Positions 1 to 10,984 of a stretch of DNA of 64,000 nt are shown here, one piece after another. The notes below the pieces were generated by a model that saw only the letters and a program-made list of their open reading frames with translations, did no database searches and was not told the origin of the DNA. The first letter of the stretch is position 1; every line of letters starts with the position of its first letter. The stretch is taken from positions 1 through 64,000 of the forward strand of contig NW_024104529.1 of assembly GCF_003945595.2 (NCBI RefSeq), read 5' to 3'. Source of the stretch: Pipra filicauda (taxonomy: Eukaryota > Chordata > Aves > Passeriformes > Pipridae). The position numbers and the translations under genes were made by a program.

Positions 1-1267
1 CTCATTGCTTTGCACATGGTTGTCAACATTTGTGGGAAGTAAAATGTGCTGAAATGAGTGAGATATACAGTGTTGCTAACAGCTTTCTACAGAAGACAGA
101 AGTCTCCAGGCTAACATATGCTTATTTAAAATATAAGAAAATGCAATTAGAAGGGAAAAATTTTAAAAACCTCATTGCTTGATCAGGATTTCACATAGCT
201 GCTCTGCAGCTCTGCTTGCCCCTTGACATTTACAACTGGGGCTTAAATGCAGGAGGCTAGCCTTGATGGAAAAACAGGAACTTATGGACCAAAGGTATGT
301 ATTCCTTGTTGCAAGGCAGAGGACAGGGAGCTCTGCTTCCCTCCAACTTGCTTAAGTGTCACCTGGAGGCAGAAGTGGCAGCAGCAGCTGTTCAGCATTT
401 CCTGTCTCCATCTTGGGCCACGTTTCTTAGTGTAAGGAGGCATTCAGAGCTTCATTAAATACCTTCATCCCGTCCTGAGGTCCTCTGTATACCACTGGCA
501 AGATGCATGCCACAGCTGGGAAGCACTACCCTAGGTTATTTATTTATAGGCACTACCTTTTTTTCCCATGTTTAGATACTCCCTTCTGTTCTTTAGGTAC
601 TGTGCCTTTCCCAAAATTAGTCTTTCTGCAGTACATCCAGTGGAGAAATCCCATCAGGGAGCCAAAAGGCTTTTGCTTAATCGAAGTATGATACTTAGAG
701 CTGTATATAAACAGCCAAGATACCTAAGAGTGAGTTTGAGGGAGATTGGAAGGAAAGTCTCCATCTAATCTTGGTGCTTCCTGTGTCCCAGCATGAACCT
801 TGGGTTTTCATCTCTGCTGCAAAGTTCAAGATTTCAGACACATCAAGAGAAACCCATCAAACAAGGGGAGAACATGAGATGCCAAATCAGAGTGCCCTTT
901 TGAATCACAGTAAGGCTTATCTCTTAAGATGTGGTCTGGTCTCCCCTGAATCAGTCAGGGATGGGATTTGAGGCTCAAAAATCTCCAAGTGATTTTCTAG
1001 GCTACAGAAAAAAACTAGAAACAAGAGCATGTCATGTAGTGGAATTGAACAAAACAAGTGAAAGTCTCAAGTTAACTGAACTGCATCATCCTTGAAACAA
1101 TGTTTGACCAAAGTAAGTGAGGGTACAGACTCAACAAATATCGATGGCTGAAACCCTTTGATGAGTTTGATGTAAAATCTGGGAGCAGCTGGAAATTATA
1201 ACCTTACTGTAGAGATAAACAAATAAGGAAAGAATTACTGTAACTCTACCTTGCCAAAACTCACTCA
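1..1267. other. Intergenic sequence, nothing recognised
   Basis: AT-rich single-copy-looking sequence. The open frames here are all under 70 codons, show no recognisable motifs and lack splice-site context, so none is called. The first recognisable boundary is the ERV target duplication that starts at 1268. Confidence 0.6.
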
Positions 1268-1273
1268 CCAACT

Positions 1274-1597
1274 TGTGGAGAAGCAAGATTCAGGATGGGA
1301 ACAGTTCCAGGCATGAAGAAAAGCATACAGCAATTGGCAGGACTTTCATATGGACTTTCACTGTACTCATGCTACACAGTGCACAACTGCACATGCCCAG
1401 GCTTCCTCCTCCCCCTTTTGCCTGTGTCCTGTTCTGATTTGCTCCCCCATTGGGGGGGGCTATCCCAGTGGGATAGCCCACTCGATGTTCTGCCCCTGCC
1501 CCTGGCGGGACGGTCAAGAATCGGGCGCGCCTGAATAAACAAGTCTGCTTGCACCCTCCCTCGTGTCCTGTCCCCTCTTCCCTTCGGACCCGCAACA
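1274..1597 (+). repeat. 5' LTR of the gag-only ERV
   Basis: 324 bp, with TG...CA ends. A poly(A) signal AATAAA lies at 1534-1539, followed by a T/C-rich downstream region. The copy matches 4030-4344 almost throughout. Near 1452-1478 it carries a G-run followed by a perfect 9-bp hairpin (ggctatccc / gggatagcc around a 3-nt loop) where the 3' LTR has an unrelated short CT/TG-rich block. Confidence 0.93.
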
Positions 1598-1599
1598 GA

Positions 1600-1617
1600 T
1601 GGCGCTCACCGTCGGGC
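1600..1617 (+). other. Primer binding site, tRNA-Lys-like
   Basis: TGGCGCTCACCGTCGGGC starts two bases after the 5' LTR. It differs at three of 18 positions from the classical lysine-1,2 primer site known from betaretroviruses. Position and sequence support minus-strand priming; the exact tRNA is inferred. Confidence 0.8.
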
Positions 1618-1750
1618 AGAAAAGGTTTTTACCTTAAGAAAACCTCTCCCACGCCACAAAGGGCTCAGACAGCGCCGAGAGAAGCGTTTTCGCCTCGCTG
1701 GTCCTTCCCGGTAGAACCCCAGATTACGGCAAGATAGCCACCGCACCGAG

Positions 1751-1760
1751 AAAGGTGAGC
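1751..1760 (+). promoter_or_regulatory. Leader splice donor (AAAG|GTGAGC)
   Basis: A near-consensus 5' splice site in the untranslated leader, with GT at 1755-1756, between the primer site and the gag start. Together with the acceptor-like site at 3776-3793 it could still generate a spliced RNA that skips gag. Predicted from sequence only. Confidence 0.5.
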
Positions 1761-1811
1761 TCCGGGAAAAACCTCTAATCCCATCTCCCACTCTCACAAA
1801 ATAATTTCGCA

Positions 1812-3746
1812 ATGGGCCTCTCGCTATCTACCCCTCAAAAGTTTGTATACCGCAAGCTTAAAGACTTTATTTTGGAAAATGGACACCCTTTAGACAAAAA
1901 ATCCGCAAAATCCCTTGCTAAATGGCTTGAAAACAGAGGGGAAGCAATCTCCGACAACATGTCCCTGAAAGACTGGGAGAAAATTGGATACAATATCTGG
2001 AGAGCTAAAGAGAGGGGAGACAAAACGGCTACTGAAGCGTTAATAGCTTGGAGATTGATTTTGATGGTGCTACAACATCAAATAACCAGTCCCAATGAAA
2101 ATCTCCAAGAATCTGAGCAAAAATCCAAGCCCCCATCCCCGACAAAAGACAAGCCCCGGAAAAACGAGCACGGCGGGAGGGAAAAAAGCGGCGCAGGGAA
2201 CACGCGGTCTTGGCAACATGGCGACGGGGGGGGTGAAGGGCGCTTGCACGCGCACGGGGCCGAAGCACGCGGGGAGAGATCGCGGGAACGCACGCCGCGT
2301 GGCAGCACGGCGCACAAACTTTTCGCGCGCGCTCCGTCGGTCCCGCCCCCCAGCCCGCCCATGGAAGCTCGGCCGGCACCGCCCCCCAGCCCGCCTTCGC
2401 GTCCGCCCCCCTACGCCCCCGGCACGCCCAAGGACCCTCCCACCAGAACGCCCTCTCCCTCCAGCGCTGCTTCTACCCCCACGTCATCACCCTCCCGGGG
2501 TAGACGGAAACTAAGGAGCAGGACCAGAGCCTCTCCCGACGATAACACCCGGGAAGATGGCCACGCCCATGAAGCCTTTGTTACCGAGGCTCCCGGTAGT
2601 TGCAGGATGACAAATGCCTCTCTTCCATGCAGTGATATTTGGAAAGCTTTCCGGACAGAAGCTGCACAGGCTAACGATGCCGAGTTTTTAAAAGCTTTTC
2701 CAATTTACCTAGAGGAAGGTCGTGCTCCTGAGTGGCGTCCGGTGTCTTATACCATGTTAAAAGCCATCAAAAAAGCGATTGTAGAGTACGGTTTAGGCTC
2801 ACCCTATACCGTTGGACTTTTTGAATCGTTTTTTCTCGCCTGCCACTTAATACCTTATGATATCAAAGCGGTAATTAATGGACTGTTATCGACTGTGCAG
2901 GCATCCATTTTTGAAGCGGAATGGAAACGTCTTATAGTTAAATATGTCAATGAAAAGATGGAGAGGCGTGGTATTCCTGTAAAAAATGCTATTGATATGC
3001 TGTATGGAGAAGGCAACTATGCCAGCCGACAAGACCAGGCTCTTGTGGATTTAAAATACTTAGATATTACAAAAGATCTGGCAATGGAGGCCTTTAAAAA
3101 AGTTGCTGATGCATATGTCCAAACACCCTCCTTCACCCTAATTCATCAGGGCTCAACAGAACCTTTTGTGGACTTTATAACCCGGCTAAAGGAAGCTATA
3201 GCACGGCAAGTCCAGCAAAAGGAAAGCCAAGACATTCTGTTTAATAAACTTGTGATTGAAAAGGCTAACGAGGATTGCCAACAAGCCTTAAAAATGCTAA
3301 AAGATCCCACACTCCTGGAGATGATAGAAGCTTGTAAGAATGTGGGGTCTAATTCTCATAAAGCAAGACTAATAGCTGAAGCTTTAGCTGGACCACAAAC
3401 CTGTTTTCACTGTGGAGAGACAAGACATATTAAAAAGAACTGCCCACAATTAACTACAAAGACTGAGCTTCCAAAGACGCCGTGCAAACGATGTGGGAAA
3501 GGCAGACACTGGACTAAAGATTGCCGCTCCCGTACTAACATTTATGGACAACTGCTACCCCCGAAAAGGTCACCAGACTTGAGAAGAAAAGTGACTTTTA
3601 ATTCAATGCCAGATCTTAAACAGTGCACCTGTGAGCTGTCAAGAAACAAGGCAGCACCCCCTCAACCGCGTTCCATCCTGCGTAACCCATCCCTTCAGCA
3701 AGTGCCAGCAAACCACAACAATCCCTACAGTTCCCTTATCACGTGA
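1812..3746 (+). CDS. gag: Retroviral Gag polyprotein, intact 644-codon frame
   Basis: Structural polyprotein of a betaretrovirus-like ERV, which assembles virus-like particles at the membrane or in the cytoplasm. Visible features in order: an MGLSLS N-terminus, a plausible N-myristoylation site at Gly2; a matrix-like region to about residue 105; a very GC-rich Pro/Ser/Arg linker (about 106-245) with a PPPY late-domain motif at about 198-201; a capsid region (about 265-520) with a major-homology-like pattern QGSTEP...F..RL near 446-459; and two CCHC zinc knuckles at about 531-544 and 558-571. The frame has no stop or frameshift although pol is deleted. The start at 1812 is the first ATG after the leader donor and gives the myristoylation signal. 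A host-domesticated Gag is possible but not shown; the element may instead be a trans-mobilised defective provirus. Confidence 0.92.
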   Translation: MGLSLSTPQKFVYRKLKDFILENGHPLDKKSAKSLAKWLENRGEAISDNMSLKDWEKIGYNIWRAKERGDKTATEALIAWRLILMVLQHQITSPNENLQESEQKSKPPSPTKDKPRKNEHGGREKSGAGNTRSWQHGDGGGEGRLHAHGAEARGERSRERTPRGSTAHKLFARAPSVPPPSPPMEARPAPPPSPPSRPPPYAPGTPKDPPTRTPSPSSAASTPTSSPSRGRRKLRSRTRASPDDNTREDGHAHEAFVTEAPGSCRMTNASLPCSDIWKAFRTEAAQANDAEFLKAFPIYLEEGRAPEWRPVSYTMLKAIKKAIVEYGLGSPYTVGLFESFFLACHLIPYDIKAVINGLLSTVQASIFEAEWKRLIVKYVNEKMERRGIPVKNAIDMLYGEGNYASRQDQALVDLKYLDITKDLAMEAFKKVADAYVQTPSFTLIHQGSTEPFVDFITRLKEAIARQVQQKESQDILFNKLVIEKANEDCQQALKMLKDPTLLEMIEACKNVGSNSHKARLIAEALAGPQTCFHCGETRHIKKNCPQLTTKTELPKTPCKRCGKGRHWTKDCRSRTNIYGQLLPPKRSPDLRRKVTFNSMPDLKQCTCELSRNKAAPPQPRSILRNPSLQQVPANHNNPYSSLIT

Positions 3747-3775
3747 TCCCAATCCTAAATTCTCCCTTCTAACAT

Positions 3776-3793
3776 GTTCTGCTTACTTTCCAG
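3776..3793 (+). promoter_or_regulatory. Possible retained splice acceptor before the env remnant
   Basis: A pyrimidine-rich stretch ends in ttactttccag, with AG at 3792-3793, shortly upstream of the env tail. It resembles the second acceptor used near the end of env for accessory transcripts in some beta-like viruses. That link is inference. Confidence 0.35.
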
Positions 3794-3840
3794 GATCTCG
3801 TAGTCCACAGAAGACCACTATCACTAAGCTTTTAGACACC

Positions 3841-4014
3841 ATGGAGCAGTGGCATCTCGGGCTGGAAACAATTTTAGGGGGGGGAGTCACTCAGCAAATG
3901 CAGCTGTCCACTTGTTTTGAAATTTTGCTTTCTCTGTTTGTTTTGTTACTAACTATTTCTTGTGTCACAGCATGCTGCAAGAAGGACTATCGCAGCAGGC
4001 ATCTTTCAAACTAA
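3841..4014 (+). pseudogene. C-terminal remnant of retroviral Env (transmembrane subunit)
   Basis: An open stretch encodes a short ectodomain end, then a strongly hydrophobic segment (core FEILLSLFVLLL), then a Cys/Lys/Arg-rich short tail that stops with TAA at 4012-4014, immediately before the polypurine tract and 3' LTR. Position and topology match the membrane anchor and cytoplasmic tail of a retroviral TM protein. The rest of env is missing, lost in the same internal deletion that removed pol. No receptor-binding part remains. Confidence 0.65.
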
Positions 4015-4015
4015 T

Positions 4016-4029
4016 AAGAAAGGGTGAGA
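4016..4029 (+). other. Polypurine tract
   Basis: The purine-rich run aagaaagggtgaga directly abuts the TG of the 3' LTR, the expected plus-strand priming site. One T interrupts the run. Confidence 0.7.
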
Positions 4030-4344
4030 TGTGGAGAAGCAAGATTCAGGATGGGAACAGTTCCAGGCATGAAGAAAAGCATACAGCAATTGGCAGGACT
4101 TTCATATGGACTTTCACTGTACTCATGCTACACAGTGCACAACTGCACATGCCCAGGCTTCCTCCTCCCCCTTTTGCCTGTGTCCTGTTCTGATTTGCTC
4201 CCCCATTTGTCTGTCTGATAGCCCACTCGATGTTCTGCCCCTGCCCCTGGTGGGACAGTTAAGAATCGGGCGCACGCCTGAATAAACAAGTCTGCTTGCA
4301 CCCTTCCTCGTGTCCTGTCCCCTCTTCCCTTCGGACCCGCAACA
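4030..4344 (+). repeat. 3' LTR of the gag-only ERV
   Basis: 315 bp, TG...CA, with AATAAA at 4281-4286. It pairs with 1274-1597. It lacks the hairpin block of the 5' copy and has about four scattered substitutions and a 2-nt indel against it. Confidence 0.93.
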
Positions 4345-4350
4345 CCAACT

Positions 4351-7300
4351 CATAAGATGGTGCACTACCTCAGAAAACTAATGCAACCTGTGAAAAAGAC
4401 ACATCAGAACATTTCCCACACAGCACTATCCCAAGCAGTTCAGGTTAGACTCCTGGTTCAAGCCTGGAACCCACTGGTTCAAGCTTTCCAGAAACACTCC
4501 CTGCCAAACTCCTGAGAACAGCACCGAAAGGGTTTTGTCAAAAACCAGAGTGGCTACACAGATGCAACAAAAATCACTGCAAAAGGACAAGTAATGCCCA
4601 AAATTATTCCAGGCAATCAGCATCTTTAAAGCCATTTTCGCTGGTGGTGTAGATGGTTCCCAGGAATCTGTGGCAGCAGTTCAAGAATTTTAGGAGCTAA
4701 TTAGCATGGTTTTGCAGTACAGTCTGTTCAGTGAATCCTAGCCTTAATAAAGCCCAAAAATGTGACTGCTAGCAGCATAAAGAGCCCATGCCTGCAGCCC
4801 TTACACGTTCCTGCTGACATTGACTTGAATTGGAACCCTTAAGAAAGCAGTGGGAGCTAAATGTGTAGGACTCAGCCCTAAGCAACACAAATAGTGTCTT
4901 CCCAAGCTCAGTGCATACCTGCTCTTCAGCTGCTTCAAATGCCCAGTTTTCCACTATGTTAGGAAAATGTTACTGCAAAGTCTGGCTTTTCACACTCTTG
5001 TACCTGCTTCTGCTTTGGTCCCCCTTCGTATTCACTTTCTGGACACATTTGGTTTTTTTGTTATAAAATTCAGTGGATCAGAGGCTTAATTAAAAAATTA
5101 AACGTTTCACCAGATTTCTAGCTCTATCTTTTAAGGGAACATGAGACTGAGGCTTTAAAAGGCATTTCTGCAGGTTTTGGACGAGGCAAGATGTTCTCTC
5201 CGCACTCCAAGTCTGACTCCAACAACGCTCTCCTGCTGCTGCTGCAGCACACAAAGTAACTGAAAATGAAGAAGGCTTTGTGCCATCTATGTTATGCAGA
5301 GATTTGGGATTCAGCTAGCAACTATTATGCTCCCTAATTGAAGAGTAATTCCAGCAGACAGCAACAATCAAAAAGGAAGCATTGTAACCATGTTTTTTTT
5401 ATCTCCAGAGAAGCCTCCACTGAAGGGCAAAGAAACCCAAGGCACAACCTACAAAACAAGGAAAATCCTGCACAGTCACTGCTGCTAGAGCAGAGAAGTC
5501 ATAATGGGGGCATAGGGTGAATTAAATAGGGGATCTATATCCTGCCTTCTGGGGGTTTTAAGTGAAACATTTTTTTCAGATGAATCACACCATCTTTTCA
5601 TTTGCCACTCGATTTGCATTGCAAAGCATTTGGCTTCCTTCTAGTATTAGGGAAACTGGATAGCAGAGGAAAGATCACTGTCTATCTAAATCACTGTTCT
5701 GCTCAAGTGTTAGATCAGCATATTATTTTAAATGTTAGGCCCATCATTTTGGTTTAGCAGGTACAAAATATCTACACCTACTCTTGACAGCACTGCAGTA
5801 TTTTTCTTAATTTCTTAGTTCCCACAGCTTGCTACACCTACTCCTTGAATATCATCAGAGTGTGCCAGTAGAAATCTATTCAATTCCTCTTCAGATTTAT
5901 CTTCTTCAGATTTAGCCTAAATGGAAATATACGAAGATTTGTACTGGACACATGGGAAAGAATTTGCAAAGGCTTTTTATAATTGACTTATTTAATTTTA
6001 AACCGAAAAGCAAACTGTTGCCATTGATTGCCACTTACTTTGATTACCATGGTATGTGACATTGTAGATTGCTCCAATGGGCAGAGACTGGAATTTAGGG
6101 TGTTTACCTCAATGCTTACTGGAGCCTCAGTAACTCATTTCTCCATTGCAGCCTGCTGAGATCAGTTGAAGTCTTTCCATTCTCGTAGCTGGGCAGAAAG
6201 GCAACATGTAGACCTACGAAACAAATTAAGTATGGGTAATACCTTACTGTAGTGAACTTCAATTTCAGTTTTGATTAGATAAGGTGAACATTAATCACCT
6301 GGCCAATGACAGTGAGCTAAAGCCCAACCCCATCAAGGTGAAAGCAATGATAAGAGAAAACTTCGTGAGCTCTATCTTACCTACCTGAGCATTGTGAAGA
6401 AGGTATCTTCTCTAGGGTAGTCATGGAGCCAGTCATTGAAGGCATCATCCTGTAACACACAGGTGTCTAAATCAGCTAGGATGCATCATCCTTACCTTTC
6501 CTGGATAAATAGACACAGAGGCCAGAACATCCTAGAATAAACTCTTACTATTTCTGGTGTTCTCAGATTAATTTTACACCGAGAGCTTTCTCATCTTCTG
6601 CTCAAGGTTTTTTAATGTTCTGCAGTCCTCCCAATGGCACAGGGGTAGCATCTCTCTATGATGCCACCAGCAAAACTTCGATGCCAGGTGCTTCAATGAA
6701 CTATTTTTCAATCATTTTATGTTCCCATAGGATTTCTAAAAGAAACTGTAGAAGGCTAAAAAAGTATAAGGAATTATTTTTCCTTTTTCCAGATAAGATT
6801 CCAGAAACTGACTCCTCAAACTATTCCTGACATCAACCAGATCTTGAAATGCCTCCAGATCGAATTGCTGTAGCCTTTTTAAGTCACCATGTATGAGATA
6901 AATGCAATCAAAATACTCTTCATAACAGAAATTGTAAGTTACAAAAAATCCACCCCCATATGAATTTGGAAAACAGTTTCTGAGATCAAACCTGAAAACT
7001 TTAAAAATCAAATTAAACACTGCATGACTTTGAACTGCAATTTGATCATCCTCTAGGTCTTAAAGTTGCTCCTGCACAAGACAGGTGATGAAGGGTGGTT
7101 GACTGAGGTAGACCAGTCACATGTATTCCTGTATTTCTGCTTGAGAGAACTGGGGCACTGGTTTTGAAGCCAATTCACATGTGATTCCCACACAGGTACA
7201 GAATCAACCCCATCAGAAGTATCCTGTTGGACAAGGATCCTCCCTGGTGACTGACAGCTTCACTAGAAACCTTTCTCCAGCTGAGAAGACAATGTGCACG

Positions 7301-8106
7301 CACAGTGTCTAACAAAGCATGAGTTTTTGCAGCCTTTCCCTAAGTTTAGAAATATATATGGTCTGTCTTTTCAATTCTACTTCCTATCTCAACAGCTGTT
7401 GAATGAATGAAATTATCTTTAGTTCCTTTCAAAATCAAAGCTGGTTGAAATTGGCTGCTTGGATCCACTGCTAATAGGAGGACATTTATACAGACAGAGA
7501 AATTATGGTCATGCAAAGATGATACTGCTATGGAAACGCAGAGAGGTCCTTTCAGCTGCTCCATATTAAGGGGATGTTCAGTACAAGAAGGACTTCCTAG
7601 AGATTCTACAGTGTCACTCCCATGGCATGCTTTTGACTAGGATTCCTCTGTTGAGTGAAGAGTCCTGCTTTGGTTTCTTGTGCGTTACTGCAGGTGGTGT
7701 TTGTTGTATAAAGTCTCTATCTGAGACAGCTGCATCCAGCTGTTTGCTGGGCAGCGAGCTGCTGGAGTCACCAGTTTGTGTCATGGGAGAATCTAACTGG
7801 GCATTCTTTATTTTCCGGTTTCAGGATCAGGTCTGTTATGATTTTCCCCCATTGATATTGCACAGGCAAGTTAAAAGTCACTGGGTCATTTAAATGGATT
7901 TTCATTTTGAATTTGAAAGGGGGAATAAGTGCACTGAGAATATCACAGATCTAAAGATAGACTCCCATATGAGAAAATAATGACAGAAAATCACCATCCT
8001 TTTGATAGGCAGAGGACTACCGTGTATTGCTTGGAGAGCAGATGCAGGCCCACTTCTTGCAGCAATCTCCCAGGAAAAAGGAGCAATTCTCCAAGTTGGC
8101 TCTAGG
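4351..8106. other. Intergenic sequence, nothing recognised
   Basis: No LTR, LINE tail, splice-supported exon or RNA gene was recognised. Open frames are short and of low-complexity or random composition. Confidence 0.55.
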
Positions 8107-8150
8107 CTTGACTTTTTTCTTTTTTTTCTTTTTTTTTTTTTTTTTTTTGT
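8107..8150. repeat. Poly-T tract
   Basis: An almost pure T run of about 40 bases interrupted by a few C. It creates artificial poly-Lys and poly-Phe frames on the two strands. It could be the reverse-strand tail of an old retroposon, but no body is recognisable next to it. Confidence 0.8.
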
Positions 8151-8929
8151 CTGGAGGTAGATACAGGCTGAGTATCTGCAGATGGTCTCTGTTTTTCCCA
8201 CACGATTTAGAATATCTCTGCAGAAAACAATACTTGGCAAACAGACTCTGCCTGAAGTGAGTTTGTAGTCGTCTGATTTTTTCCAAGTACTGGAATGTAG
8301 GTGTCCAGGGAGAGAAACATGGCACTGCAACGTGCTCTGAAGGCCAAGAAACATAAGCTGCCCTCTGTGCAGCCACAGGCACTCAAGTTCCCCCTGCACT
8401 GCAGCGTTGCTGAGGAAGAAAATTGTGATTGTCCCTTACCAAGGCACATCTTGGGGAGACAGCTGTTGTCCCAGGTAACTGAGGCACAATAGCCCAGTGG
8501 ACTAGTGAATCCATTTCTTTGCATTTCACACACTTTTTGGATTGTTTTGTTCCTGCCTCAGGGAGGATATTCGAAGGGGCACAGGTAGAGATCTATACTT
8601 CACTGCAAAATCTCACTTTGCCCCAAGAAATGTTCCTTGTCAGTAAGAGATTGGCTTGTCTCAATAGTTTTCCCTGTTACACTTGGGGCTATAACCATCT
8701 GCAGCTCTGCAGTTTTTCCTGCCTTGCCACAGAGCTGCAGTTTTTCTGCATTTTTCTAAGTCCTGAGTTGGGTTCCTCTGGATCCCTTTCCCCACCCACG
8801 GCATGGGGTGGCCCAGTTCTAGTTCCATCTCCATCTGAGGAACCATTCCGAAGTCTTGAAGGATGGGGAAAGGGAACTCCAGCATCAGGGGTTTCTTCAG
8901 GTCCTGAGCCTGGAGGGGAGAGGTGCCCT
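8151..8929. other. Intergenic sequence, nothing recognised
   Basis: Overlapping open frames on both strands up to 174 codons show no family motifs, and the two frames mirror each other. Part of 8,850-8,929 may still belong to the neighbouring reverse LTR. Confidence 0.4.
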
Positions 8930-9190
8930 CCCTTTCTCCCCCCACCCACGTGGTTCCATGGCCAGCACGGAGACAGCACACCGGGCATGGAGAGGAGGCA
9001 AGAGAGAGTTTATTGTTGGGGATGTTACATTTATAGGGTTTAGGAGGATTCACAAAGTAACCAATTAGAAGTCTCAAGGGGCTTACAGGAACACCCAATC
9101 ACAGGAAGGGGTTAACAAGGTCCAGTGAGAACACCTTAGGACACCTTCTCAGGACATTCCTGAGATAACACTACCGTGGGGGGTCTTGGG
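8930..9190 (-). repeat. Old solo LTR fragment, reverse orientation (family shared with 17,774-18,303)
   Basis: Read on the minus strand it shows a TATAAAT box (complement of 9030-9036), an AATAAA signal (complement of 9009-9014), and upstream sequence that aligns by eye with 17,965-18,150. Shared stretches include the phrase around cctgagaag.tgtcct and the ttgttaaccccttcct block, in the same order and spacing before TATA and poly(A). The outer ends are not defined. Confidence 0.7.
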
Positions 9191-10984
9191 AAGAAGAAAC
9201 ACATGTTTGCAAAGAGACCACAAAAAGCCATTTTAAGACATGTTTAAACAACAGTTTTCCCATATAATGCAGGTTTAGTGCCACAGGTTCCAACTGCATA
9301 AACAGACATTTGTCGTATGGATCAGGCCAAGGAAGAGCAAGCCAAAGAAAGAAGGCAAATGTTATTTCATGAAAATATAACAGTAAAAACCAAATAACAT
9401 CTCAATACTATCAATATACATATTGATATGTGCAACATAATAACCATTTGTGGTTGGAAATTTCTATCCGAGGTTTTAAAACTTCTGACCCCTAAGGAAA
9501 ATCTGGCTTGCAAATTATGTCCTGTTTCTTACAGAAATAGATACTGAAAAAATAGTGAGCAGTTCATCCACTCAAGTGCTTGAAGAAATACATCCACAGG
9601 GATAAGAGGATTTAAATTTTTTAGATCTGACAGTTAATTTTCCATTCTGAGCATCCCTAGTCCCTGTGTCTCCACCAAACTTCTCCCTAAATCCAATCTC
9701 TGCCCCTGTGTGGAGTGCAATACCTCTGTGAAATAACTTGCTTCCATGAAATCTCAAAAGAGCCATATTGTAACAAAAACTATTTGCCACGGCACAGCAG
9801 ATTCCGGGACCCCATTAGAGTGGTAAGGCTGTTCCTAGGAATAACCCCAGTGTCACAGACAACAGCTTTTATACAGGTGATGATTTTTTGCTGAATCATT
9901 GCAGAGTTGGATTGAAGTTGTCCATTCACATGTACGAGGAACTAAAATATTGTTTTATAAGGTGGAAAGATCTAAGGAGAGAAACTTGCTGCAAAAGACA
10001 CTATGTCCTGTGAACGCCCCCCAGCTGAGGTGACGGGCCACACACCTTCTCTTCAAGCTCACCATGACTTCACAGAGGAAAACCAATCCAGCTACTTCTT
10101 CCCTTACTCCAGTTCCCCTTGAAGTCAAACCATGGGAGAGGATGGAATTGGGTTGTACCTGTGCTCTCCTCAGTGTGAGACGGAAACATTTCTTGCAAAT
10201 GATAGTATTTTTTCACCTAATAATATGACCCATTTTTACTCACCATTATGAAAAATCAGGGGTTGAGTAGCAAATATAAGTAACTGTATTTTACCTGAAG
10301 TTGGTTTGTCAGAGATTTCTGTCATTCTTCTAACCATCTTACAGTTTGTAATGAGCTGAGACAACACTTCATGTCACCATTAGCATTTTAAATAATGAAT
10401 TATGGTAACAACAAATAGCACCTCATGTTTTACAGACAATTTTATCTAGAAGAATAAAAATAACTAGTTCTGCCTGGGTGCATGCATGACTTACACACAC
10501 GCACATATTTATTTTCTTATTCTAAAAATCAAATTCAGTTCTAGGAAGTTATTTCTAGCACTTGACTCTAACGATGTGTTTGTACGGTGTCATTAAAAAC
10601 CAATCAGGCTGTTTAAAGAAAGACCAACAAAGAACAAATAAATTTTTAATAACAGGTTCTTTCAACAGCTAAGGCAGACCCAGAGGGGAAGTTATCCAAG
10701 TGTGATCTGGGACAGAGAGGATCAGCTGTTTAAGATAATTCCCAAATACTTTTGGGCAAACTCTGTTTGTGCACTAAGGCAGTTTTACCAAACAACTTAC
10801 AATCTCCGCTTTCTTTTATTCTTTCCCTACTGGGAAATGTCCTTCATATCCCTGTCCATCAACAATCTCTGCAACATTGAGTCATCCTACTTACAGAGAT
10901 AAGGTATTAGGTAGTGCCTTGCTTTTTTGCTAAAGCTTTCTCTCACCAAATCTAACTTCATTTATCTCATAGTGTGGACACTCA
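9191..10984. other. Intergenic sequence, nothing recognised
   Basis: AT-rich sequence without recognisable coding, LTR or LINE signals. Confidence 0.55.

Larger units (their letters stand above)
1268..4350 (+). mobile_element. Gag-only endogenous retrovirus (betaretrovirus-like), complete with both LTRs and target duplication
   Basis: A provirus bounded by a 6-bp direct target duplication, ccaact, at 1268-1273 and 4345-4350. Two LTRs start TGTGG and end AACA. Between them are a tRNA-Lys-like primer binding site, a leader splice donor, an uninterrupted gag, a short env tail and a polypurine tract. The whole pol gene, most of env and any protease frame are missing, so the element is about 3.1 kb instead of the usual 7-10 kb. 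The two-zinc-knuckle Gag, the lysine-type primer site and the 6-bp duplication fit the beta-like (ERVK) group; this is inferred from motifs. The LTRs differ by about four substitutions, a 2-nt indel and one rearranged block, so the insertion is fairly young but not brand new. Confidence 0.93.

Noticed and set aside
7902..8399. 165-codon minus-strand frame with a Lys-rich run
   Set aside because: Created by the poly-T tract at 8,107-8,150, and no domain is visible.
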